This document shows positions 1-5,631 of a stretch of DNA of 6,115 nt, one piece after another. Source of the stretch: Candidatus Zixiibacteriota bacterium (GTDB taxonomy: Bacteria > Zixibacteria > MSB-5A5 > GN15 > PGXB01); the NCBI GenBank assembly GCA_030642025.1, contig DAOWOO010000094.1, positions 1 through 6,115 on the forward strand. Direction: 5' to 3'. Below the pieces are notes generated by a model. The model did not search any database. It was not told the DNA's origin and saw only the letters and a program-made list of their open reading frames with translations. The position numbers and the translations under genes are program-made. Each line of letters opens with the position of its first letter. Position 1 is the first letter of the stretch.

Positions 1-1166
1 GAAGCCTGCATGGTAGCACCTGGCTGTTGCTTCCTGAACGCTCAATCTGGACTACGCCGGATTCGATACATTTTAATGTTCTTACAGATTACCTGGAACC
101 GGGCATTTACACCGACACTATTCTTCTATTGCCGTATGATCTCGCGGCGCAGTTTGACACGGTTATAATGCCGATCATGCTCGAGGTTGATGGAACCGAG
201 GCGAACTGGGTGGCGGTTCCGGATTATTTTGAGTTCTATCTTAACGAGGGTGACTATATTTCACATATTTCATTGGCAGTAATCAAAGACGACAGCAGTC
301 AGTCCGGCTTTACCGTCCGTGCCGCCCTGAACAGCCCCTGGCTGGACCTGGGCAATCCTTCCGGAAGCCAATACATCACTCCCGACACGGTTTCATTCAA
401 TATCATAACCGACGGTCTTTTACCGGGAGCATATACCGATACCATTTTCATTGTAGATTTAATTGACGATTCGCTAATCCACCTGAAAGTGCCGGTTGTA
501 ATTTTTATCGACCCTGCTATTGAACAGGTTATCGCCCTGCCGGACTATTTCAATCTGACGGTCAATCAGGGGGAATCTATTTACGATCTGGGCTTATGGG
601 TGTACGATGCCGGCGGCGAGATGCTTCCCTATATGGCTGTGTCGGGCCTGTGCAGTTCATGGGTGCAAATACATCCTCCCGGCAGTCAGTACTTACCCGA
701 TTCGGTATATTTTGACATACTTTCCGCCAATCTCGACCCCGGCATTTATACCGATACGATTCTGATTTTCAACCCGCTTGATGATACCACGCGATATTTC
801 GAGGTTAAAGTACCCATTGTATTGAGTGTTATGCCGTCAGGGCCGATGGTTGTCCATTCACTCCCCGATCACTTTGATTTTACACTCAATCAGGGTGACA
901 CACTCATGGAACGTTTCTATGTATATGAAGAACATGGCCTGAGTGTGCCGTTCAGTGCTGATGAAATGCTGAATTCCGACTGGCTGTATGTCTCCGGGTC
1001 ATCTGAGTATATTGTATTCGAGACACCTGATTCAATCGCTTTCTTTATTCTGACCGGCGGACTGGAACCGGGTGTGTATAGCGATACTATTGTCATCTGG
1101 AATCCTTTCGACAGCGCGCTTTACGAGGATGTCAAGGTACCGGTAACTCTGACCATTGTCGGCGAC
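1..1166 (+). repeat. Tandem protein repeat, ~107-residue BACON-like modules
   Basis: One partial and three complete copies are coded at about 1-215, 216-536, 537-860 and 861-1166. The motif PGxYxDTI recurs at residues 25, 133, 238 and 348 (spacings 108, 105, 110), and LPDYF/LPDHF/VPDYF at 64, 171 and 279. The DNA copies differ at most synonymous positions, so this is an old duplication and not a recombining DNA repeat. Assignment to the BACON family rests on pattern only and should be read as BACON-like. Confidence 0.75.
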
Positions 1167-1391
1167 AATTATCTCTGCGGTGATGTCAACTTTGACGGAG
1201 TCGTCAACCTGGTCGATATACTGCATCTGATACAATTCGTTTTCGGCAACCCGCCCGGACCGCCCCCGATACCTATGGATGCGGGATATATCACTGATGA
1301 TGATTTAATCAACCTTTCAGATATATTGTATCTGATTGATTATCTCTACGGCGATCCGTACGGACCCCCGCCTGTCTGCCCCGGCAAATAG
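1..1391 (+). CDS. Secreted/surface repeat protein with BACON-like modules and C-terminal dockerin-type domain (5' partial)
   Basis: The frame is open to the left edge (codons from position 3) and stops with TAG at 1389-1391. Residues are numbered here from the TTG at 27, which is not the start: the eight codons before it (ending in STWL) fit the Trp-containing strand of the repeat. The visible part holds the end of one module and three full modules of about 107 residues (roughly 64-170, 171-278, 279-380). Each module has an LPDxF entry, a mid-module Trp, and a TPDSVxF...LxPGxYTDTI...VPVxL exit. Residues 383-454 form a dockerin-like tail: loop 1 is canonical (D386, N388, D390, G391, N394, D397), while loop 2 keeps N429/D432 but has Tyr421 and Thr423 at ligand positions 1 and 3. 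The modules look like beta-sandwich, carbohydrate- or protein-binding BACON domains. There are no transmembrane segments and no visible catalytic motif. The N-terminus, and any enzyme domain there, lies outside the window. An exact substrate cannot be named. Confidence 0.88.
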   Translation, partial: SLHGSTWLLLPERSIWTTPDSIHFNVLTDYLEPGIYTDTILLLPYDLAAQFDTVIMPIMLEVDGTEANWVAVPDYFEFYLNEGDYISHISLAVIKDDSSQSGFTVRAALNSPWLDLGNPSGSQYITPDTVSFNIITDGLLPGAYTDTIFIVDLIDDSLIHLKVPVVIFIDPAIEQVIALPDYFNLTVNQGESIYDLGLWVYDAGGEMLPYMAVSGLCSSWVQIHPPGSQYLPDSVYFDILSANLDPGIYTDTILIFNPLDDTTRYFEVKVPIVLSVMPSGPMVVHSLPDHFDFTLNQGDTLMERFYVYEEHGLSVPFSADEMLNSDWLYVSGSSEYIVFETPDSIAFFILTGGLEPGVYSDTIVIWNPFDSALYEDVKVPVTLTIVGDNYLCGDVNFDGVVNLVDILHLIQFVFGNPPGPPPIPMDAGYITDDDLINLSDILYLIDYLYGDPYGPPPVCPGK

Positions 1392-1422
1392 GATTAATTG
1401 GACTGAAGTATATGGCATAGTA

Positions 1423-1451
1423 AAGGGCGGCTGTGTGGCCGCCCTTGTTTT
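1423..1451 (+). terminator. Intrinsic terminator between convergent genes
   Basis: A perfect 9-bp stem (AAGGGCGGC at 1423-1431 with GCCGCCCTT at 1438-1446) closes a 6-base loop and is followed by GTTTTA. It lies 31 bases after the stop of the repeat protein, whose transcript it should end. Read from the minus strand, the same hairpin sits just after the exporter operon but is followed only by a short TTTA, so termination in that direction would be weaker. Confidence 0.85.
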
Positions 1452-1461
1452 ATCGGTATAA

Positions 1462-3255
1462 TTATGCTCCGACCTGTTCGGCCAGTTCATATCGCTTGTA
1501 GATACGCGCGTACTGTCCGTTTTTTGCAATCAGCTCATCATGCGTACCCGACTCGGCCACATGCCCGTCATCGAGGACATAAATTTCGTCCGCCATCTTG
1601 AGCGTGTCGGGCCGGTGCGTGATCAGTATCGCCGTCATATCCGGCATCACCTGGTGCAATTTTCCCCAGAGCGCTTCCTCGGTGCGCGAATCGAGCGCCG
1701 AGGTGCAGTCGTCCAGTATCAAAACTTTCGGCTTGCCCACCAGCGCCCTCGCCAGCGCCAGGCGCTGTTTCTGGCCGCCGGAAATTGACATCCCGCGCGT
1801 CCCGATCTGGGTATTGACCCCCTCCGGGAAAGCGGCAATCTCGTCTTTTAACTGCGACACCTCAATCGCCCACTCCAGCAGGTGTTCGGGGATGTCCTTG
1901 CGCCCGAAGACGATATTATTTCGCACCGTATCGGAAAACAGCACCGGCTCCTGCGGCACATACCCGATCACCCGGCGAAGATCAGCCAGGGTGAATGACC
2001 GAAGATCGCGCCCGTCGAGTTTGATTGCCCCGCCGGTCGGATCGACCAGCCGGGGAATCATATTAACCAGCCAGCTTTTGCCCGAACCGATCTTGCCGAC
2101 CAGCGCGACGGTCTGACCAGGCTCGATTGCCAATGATATCCGGTTGATAATCCGACGATCCGAATCAGGGAACCGAAAATCGACATTCTCGATACTGATC
2201 TGCCCGCTGATATCGCTGTTGGTCGAAGCTGAGCCGCTATCGACTACCATTGGAGGCACCCGTTCAAGTTCGACCAGGCGGTCAATTGAAACCGCCGACT
2301 GACGCGATTTCACCAGGAACTGCCCGATATCAAACATCGGGAAAATAAGGTAAACGGTATAGTAAATAAACGCCACCAGCTTGCCCAGCGACAGTCCGGA
2401 GTTTATTACCATGTATCCTCCGAAGATCAGGACGATAATAATCCCGAACTGCCAGATGTACATGTACAGCGAGTCGACTACGGTCGTCGCTTTGATCGAT
2501 GATATCTCGGCATCGCGGCGGTCGTCCACGGCACGGTCGAACTTGTCCTTCTGGACTTTTTCCTTGACATACGCCTTAACCACCCGGATACCGGAAAAAC
2601 AGGCCTCCATAACATCGTTGAAACGCGAAATACGCGTCTGCAGGTGGTCATAGCGTTTATCCAGCACCGTCGCGCTCTTGAAAAAGATAACTATCAATAG
2701 CGGCAACGGTCCGGCCGATAGTAAGGTCAGCATCGGGTCGATAGTAATCATCATGGCCAATGAAAAGGCTACCATCAGGAGCGCCTCGTACAGCCGGAAT
2801 ATCCCCGAGCAGGCAAACCACGACAGTTTCTCGGCGACATCATCGGTCATGCGCGTAACCAGGTCACCGGTACGGAACCGGTTGAAGAAATCCGGTCCCT
2901 TGGCGGTAATACCATCGAAAGCGTTCTGCCGGAAAAGCCATTCCAGCCTGAGATTCATCCACGCCCGGTGCCCCTGCACGAACGCGTACAGGGCGCTGGC
3001 CAAAACCCCCAGCGCAAACAGGGTGAGCATGAAGGTCAGCGCAACTGACATACCCATCCCCTGCCCCAGCTCAACCAGCCGGGCGGCGTAGCTGTTGGTC
3101 ACCTCTCCGGACTTGACATAGTCGACCGAAAACTCAATCAGGCGCGGAATCATTACCTGAAAAGCTGTCTGCACCGGGGTCAGCAAAATCAGCACTGCCA
3201 GTACGTATCGGTATCGTTTATAATATTTCCAGAACCATTTTATTTTATCATACAT
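1462..3255 (-). CDS. Heterodimeric ABC exporter subunit with degenerate Walker B (MdlA / BmrC / TM287-like half-transporter)
   Basis: This 597-residue half-transporter has a six-helix exporter domain (predicted helices near 18-38, 68-93, 152-172, 174-193, 262-285, 290-312) followed by an ATPase domain. Visible motifs are Walker A GKIGSGKS (387-394), Q-loop Gln435, an intact signature ISGGQ (491-495), Walker B VLILDD (511-516), D-loop SALD (519-522) and switch His547. Asp516 replaces the catalytic Glu, so its own ATP site should hydrolyse poorly; its signature would complete the active site of the partner encoded just upstream. The ATG at 3255 overlaps the upstream TGA by 8 bases (ATGTATGA) and has GGGGTGA six bases ahead, so the two subunits are translationally coupled. 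Family members export drugs, lipids or other hydrophobic compounds from the inner leaflet of the cytoplasmic membrane. The substrate here is unknown. Confidence 0.95.
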   Translation of the reverse strand: MYDKIKWFWKYYKRYRYVLAVLILLTPVQTAFQVMIPRLIEFSVDYVKSGEVTNSYAARLVELGQGMGMSVALTFMLTLFALGVLASALYAFVQGHRAWMNLRLEWLFRQNAFDGITAKGPDFFNRFRTGDLVTRMTDDVAEKLSWFACSGIFRLYEALLMVAFSLAMMITIDPMLTLLSAGPLPLLIVIFFKSATVLDKRYDHLQTRISRFNDVMEACFSGIRVVKAYVKEKVQKDKFDRAVDDRRDAEISSIKATTVVDSLYMYIWQFGIIIVLIFGGYMVINSGLSLGKLVAFIYYTVYLIFPMFDIGQFLVKSRQSAVSIDRLVELERVPPMVVDSGSASTNSDISGQISIENVDFRFPDSDRRIINRISLAIEPGQTVALVGKIGSGKSWLVNMIPRLVDPTGGAIKLDGRDLRSFTLADLRRVIGYVPQEPVLFSDTVRNNIVFGRKDIPEHLLEWAIEVSQLKDEIAAFPEGVNTQIGTRGMSISGGQKQRLALARALVGKPKVLILDDCTSALDSRTEEALWGKLHQVMPDMTAILITHRPDTLKMADEIYVLDDGHVAESGTHDELIAKNGQYARIYKRYELAEQVGA

Positions 3256-5053
3256 TTGCCGTCACCCCATTTCTGCTTTTAAACTGCAGATGGAACAGCT
3301 TGGAATAGTAGCCGTTTTGTAACAGCAGTTCGGTATGGGTTCCGCGCTCGATTATCTCACCCCGGCGAATGACCAGAATCCGGTTAACATCGAGGATGGT
3401 CGACAACCGGTGCGCGATAATTATCGACGTGCGTCCTTTCATCAGTTTCGCCAGCGAGGCCTGGACAGTTCGCTCCGTTTCCGGATCGACCGAACTGGTG
3501 GCCTCGTCGAGTAGAAGAACATCCGGGTCAACCGCCAGCGCCCGCGCGAACGACAGAAGCTGTCTTTCGCCCCGGCTGAAATTGGCGCCCTTCTCGGAAA
3601 CCTCGGTTTGGTATCCCTGCGGAAGACGCTTAACAAACCGGTCGGCCTCAACTGTGGCGGCGGCGCGGATGATCCTGTCATCGGCAAACGCTTCCGACTC
3701 CAGCGATATATTCGAGCGCACATCGCCCGGGAACAGGAAAATATCCTGCAATACCAGGGCAAAGCGCTTTCTCAAATCGGCCTTTCTCAAATTGCGGATA
3801 TCAATCCCGTCAACGGTGATCCGTCCCTTTTGAGGATCATACAATCTTAACAGGAGCGATATCACGGTCGTCTTGCCGCCCCCGGTCATCCCGACCAGGG
3901 CCATCCGCTTTCCAACCGGCACCTCGAAAGAGACGTCTTTCAGAACGTACTTATCATCGCCGGTGTAAGAGAACCAGACCTCCTCAAAACGGATTCCCTC
4001 GGTCAGATGCGGCCATTCCACCGGCTTCACCGGATCGGGAAGTTTCTGCTCTTCGGATAATAGCGCAAAAATCCGCTTACCCCCGGCAATAGCCTTCTGG
4101 ATATTCGACATTTGTTCCGAGGCTCGCCAGATCGGGTCGAACGAACGCCAGATCAGAATAATGAACATGGTGATCGTCCCGACCGTAATAAGCCCCTTCT
4201 CCATCCAGAGCACGCCGAAAAACAGCACCAGGCCGATCATGACATATTCAAAGAGAAACACCGTGTTGAAAAACAGGATTACGGCCATGTTGACATACGT
4301 GTCCTCTTTGAATTTCAGGTAATTAACCCGGTTTACCCTCTCCCGGGCGTACGCTCCGCGATGGAAAATCTGGATAATCGACATCCCATGCAGAAACTCG
4401 GTCAGGGTGCCGGTTACCTCGGCCATTTTCTTGCGCACCTCCAGAAAGCGCGGCGTGGTCTTCTTCTCGAATATATAGATCAACGTCCCGACAATCGGGA
4501 TAATCATCACCAGAATCGAGGCCATCCGCCAGCTGTAATAGAACATTATTGCGAATATTCCCGCCACTAGGATAACATCGCCCACCAGCAGCACTACCGT
4601 ATTGGTAAACATCATCCGAAGCGATTCGGTATCGGATTCCACGCGCGCCATCAGCCGTCCGACCGGATTACGGTCAAAGAAGGAAACATCAAGCGAGAGA
4701 ATATGACCGAACAGCTTTGTCTTTAGCGAAACCATGATATCCTGCCCGATTATCTCGAGCCATACTCGCTGTATGTACTGCAACAGAAGCGTTACACCCT
4801 GAATCAGGCCGATTAAGACCACGGTCAGGAGAAGTCCGCCAAAGTCGCCGTTTTGTATATCAACATCAAGCGCCTGTTTGAGCAGAATCGGCCAGTATAG
4901 CGACAGCAGCGTGGCTCCGGTCAGTATCAGCAGGCACCCGGCCAGGCGCCATTTATGCTCTTTTAAAAACGGCAAAAGCCGTGTGAAGGCGTCGCGCGAT
5001 TTTATTTCGTGTTCGGCGGCCGTCTTTTCATCTTCGAAGAATTCGGTTGACAT
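3248..5053 (-). CDS. Heterodimeric ABC exporter subunit with catalytic Glu and degenerate signature (MdlB / BmrD / TM288-like half-transporter)
   Basis: This 601-residue half-transporter is the first gene of the exporter pair. After a charged cytosolic stretch of about 33 residues come six predicted helices (near 36-58, 72-94, 152-173, 176-196, 257-280, 286-305) and an ATPase domain. Visible motifs are Walker A GMTGGGKT (388-395), Q-loop Gln436, Walker B VLLLDE (512-517) with catalytic Glu517, D-loop SSVD, and switch His548. The signature is FSRGE (492-496) instead of LSGGQ. With its partner this gives one competent ATP site (this Walker A/B plus the partner's ISGGQ) and one non-canonical site, as known for TM287/288, BmrCD and LmrCD. 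The ATG at 5053 has GAAAGG nine bases upstream. No convincing promoter lies between it and the terminator at 5113, so expression probably depends on read-through from the upstream leader. The substrate is unknown. Confidence 0.95.
   Translation of the reverse strand: MSTEFFEDEKTAAEHEIKSRDAFTRLLPFLKEHKWRLAGCLLILTGATLLSLYWPILLKQALDVDIQNGDFGGLLLTVVLIGLIQGVTLLLQYIQRVWLEIIGQDIMVSLKTKLFGHILSLDVSFFDRNPVGRLMARVESDTESLRMMFTNTVVLLVGDVILVAGIFAIMFYYSWRMASILVMIIPIVGTLIYIFEKKTTPRFLEVRKKMAEVTGTLTEFLHGMSIIQIFHRGAYARERVNRVNYLKFKEDTYVNMAVILFFNTVFLFEYVMIGLVLFFGVLWMEKGLITVGTITMFIILIWRSFDPIWRASEQMSNIQKAIAGGKRIFALLSEEQKLPDPVKPVEWPHLTEGIRFEEVWFSYTGDDKYVLKDVSFEVPVGKRMALVGMTGGGKTTVISLLLRLYDPQKGRITVDGIDIRNLRKADLRKRFALVLQDIFLFPGDVRSNISLESEAFADDRIIRAAATVEADRFVKRLPQGYQTEVSEKGANFSRGERQLLSFARALAVDPDVLLLDEATSSVDPETERTVQASLAKLMKGRTSIIIAHRLSTILDVNRILVIRRGEIIERGTHTELLLQNGYYSKLFHLQFKSRNGVTANV
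3262..3268 (-). promoter_or_regulatory. Ribosome binding site of the downstream exporter subunit
   Basis: On the minus strand GGGGTGA lies six bases before the ATG at 3255, inside the last codons of the upstream gene. It supports the overlapping start and coupled translation of the two halves. Confidence 0.6.
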
Positions 5054-5062
5054 GGCTTAAGG

Positions 5063-5068
5063 CCTTTC
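5063..5068 (-). promoter_or_regulatory. Ribosome binding site of the first exporter gene
   Basis: GAAAGG on the minus strand lies nine bases before the ATG at 5053. It is a modest match and the only one near this start. The 59 bases between the terminator's T-run and the start also hold an imperfect palindrome (5088-5099, minus CCGGTTAACTGG), but no good -35/-10 pair. Confidence 0.5.
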
Positions 5069-5112
5069 AATGTAGCCGTTCTTTGTTCCAGTTAACCGGT
5101 CCGACAGGCAAC

Positions 5113-5150
5113 AAAAAAGCCCGCTGAACCATCCGGTTGCGGCGGGCTTT
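5113..5150 (-). terminator. Strong intrinsic terminator in the exporter leader
   Basis: On the minus strand AAAGCCCGC (5150-5142) pairs with GCGGGCTTT (5124-5116), an inner AACC/GGTT helix (5138-5135 with 5130-5127) extends the stem, and a run of six T (5118-5113) follows the GC-rich stem. The plus-strand reading has only TTT followed by A's, and no plus gene precedes it, so its working direction is minus. It sits between the 30-codon ORF and the exporter operon, so by default it should stop transcription before the transporter genes. Confidence 0.88.
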
Positions 5151-5169
5151 AAAAAGCTTGTTATTATTT

Positions 5170-5262
5170 TCACAAACTATCTTTATCCCCACCGCCGCGG
5201 AAACCAATAAGTACACCGACCGAAATCGGGATACAAATATAGATGGCAGAATTTTGGCTCAT
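5170..5262 (-). CDS. 30-residue leader peptide or small membrane protein upstream of the exporter operon
   Basis: This small ORF starts at ATG 5262 and ends at TGA 5172-5170. A strong ribosome binding site, GGAGAAG (5274-5268), lies five bases before the ATG. The product begins MSQNSAIYIC, continues with a hydrophobic stretch (about residues 6-21, with Cys10 and Pro12) and ends with a polar tail, RGGGDKDSL. It is preceded by a good promoter and followed after 19 bases by an intrinsic terminator, so as a unit it looks expressed. Codons 20-25 encode GFRGGG and carry the antiterminator arm. Its position suggests a regulatory leader ORF for the ABC exporter. A free-standing single-pass membrane peptide, perhaps an exporter accessory, is the alternative. 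I recognise no homologue, and no known ribosome-arrest motif is evident. Confidence 0.6.
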   Translation of the reverse strand: MSQNSAIYICIPISVGVLIGFRGGGDKDSL

Positions 5263-5267
5263 CAAAA

Positions 5268-5274
5268 CTTCTCC
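5268..5274 (-). promoter_or_regulatory. Ribosome binding site of the 30-codon ORF
   Basis: GGAGAAG on the minus strand lies five bases before the ATG at 5262 (eight from GGAG). It is the best evidence that this short ORF is translated, and stronger than the site of the exporter gene that follows. Confidence 0.65.
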
Positions 5275-5341
5275 GCTACGGTTTTGGGTTATAAAATCAT
5301 TAAATCCAGTTTACGTGTTCTTATTCTCAAAGGTTTCAAAA

Positions 5342-5369
5342 AATATAATCTGATTTTCGACATTGTCAA
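5342..5369 (-). promoter_or_regulatory. Sigma70-type promoter for the leader ORF / exporter operon
   Basis: On the minus strand a perfect TTGACA (5369-5364) is followed after 16 bases by TATATT (5347-5342), a 5/6 match to TATAAT. Transcription would start near 5335, giving about 70 bases before the small ORF. No better minus-strand pair is seen between here and 5053. Confidence 0.6.
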
Positions 5370-5490
5370 TAAAAAATTTAGTCTTGAATGCCATATTTGT
5401 TAAAAACAGTATGATTTATTGTCTATTCCAATTCTCGAAAGTCCTTTAATCCGATAATTACCGGCAACACCAAACACTGAGAATTATCCA
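5370..5490. other. AT-rich divergent intergenic segment with a 7-bp inverted repeat
   Basis: This segment separates two outward-facing promoters (minus -35 at 5364-5369 and plus -35 at 5491-5496). No credible gene was found. GATAATT (5453-5459) and AATTATC (5482-5488) form an inverted repeat with a 22-base gap, ending two bases before the plus -35 box. It could be a regulator site, but arms this AT-rich may occur by chance. Confidence 0.35.
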
Positions 5491-5518
5491 TTGACAAAAC
5501 CCGCAACAGGTATATACT
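5491..5518 (+). promoter_or_regulatory. Near-consensus sigma70-type promoter for the Asp-box protein gene
   Basis: TTGACA (5491-5496) is followed after 16 bases by TATACT (5513-5518). An overlapping TACTAT (5515-5520) gives an 18-base spacer. The expected start near 5525 leaves a 5' untranslated region of about 105 bases before the ATG at 5632. No known riboswitch motif is visible in that leader. Confidence 0.75.
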
Positions 5519-5529
5519 ATATTATAGTA
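5515..5529. promoter_or_regulatory. Perfect 7+1+7 palindrome over the -10 box and start site
   Basis: TACTATA-T-TATAGTA is an exact inverted repeat centred on 5522. It overlaps the -10 box and predicted transcription start of the plus-strand promoter, the usual place for a repressor operator. A second palindrome, GTATATAC (5510-5517), overlaps it. The low complexity of the DNA makes chance a real alternative. Confidence 0.35.
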
Positions 5530-5618
5530 CATCAAGAGATTACAGACACTAAGCGGCGCCTTTTATATTCTAACACTGACCCTTTTGCGCTGGTATTAAG
5601 TTTGACGACAGGTATCAT

Positions 5619-5624
5619 GGAGGA
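5619..5624 (+). promoter_or_regulatory. Ribosome binding site deciding the start at 5632
   Basis: GGAGGA lies seven bases before ATG 5632. An in-frame ATG at 5617 overlaps this site and has no good site of its own, so 5632 is preferred. That start also gives a conventional signal peptide beginning MKSLR. Confidence 0.85.
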
Positions 5625-5631
5625 TAAAATC

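Larger units (their letters stand above)
5113..5335 (-). promoter_or_regulatory. Putative attenuator leader RNA with mutually exclusive antiterminator and terminator
   Basis: The expected transcript runs from about 5335 (inferred start) to the terminator, roughly 220 nt, or on into the exporter genes if read through. An upstream segment at 5205-5190 on the minus strand, GGTT-tcc-GCGGCGG-t-G, is complementary to 5146-5135 (C-CCGCCGC-AACC). That makes 12 pairs, eight of them in the near-continuous GC block, with a 3-base and a 1-base bulge. Position 5146-5135 is most of the terminator's 5' arm, so the two folds exclude each other. The upstream arm lies within codons 20-25 of the 30-codon ORF, where a translating ribosome would cover it. 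This is seen in sequence; control by ribosome position is inferred by analogy with amino-acid operon leaders and with bmrB-bmrCD of Bacillus subtilis. Confidence 0.65.

Noticed and set aside
27..29. TTG as a start codon for the left-hand repeat protein
   Set aside because: The codons before it continue in frame to the window edge and match the Trp-containing strand of the repeat module, so the gene begins outside the window.
1540..4570. Several long open frames on the plus strand opposite the exporter genes
   Set aside because: They are antisense shadows of the two ABC subunits, whose motifs and lengths are unambiguous.
5113..5335. A free-standing structural or regulatory small RNA (6S, SRP or similar)
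   Set aside because: No conserved motif of these RNAs is visible, and the ORF with its ribosome site plus the competing pairing explain the segment better. A stable attenuated transcript could still accumulate.
5311..5394. A 27-codon minus-strand ORF (MAFKTKFF...) just upstream of the 30-codon ORF
   Set aside because: It has no ribosome binding site and lies across the -35/-10 boxes of the minus-strand promoter, so it would not be on the predicted transcript.
5137..5403. An 88-codon plus-strand frame across the intergenic region
   Set aside because: It starts inside the terminator hairpin, lacks a ribosome binding site, has low-complexity AT-driven composition and is antisense to the better-supported leader ORF.
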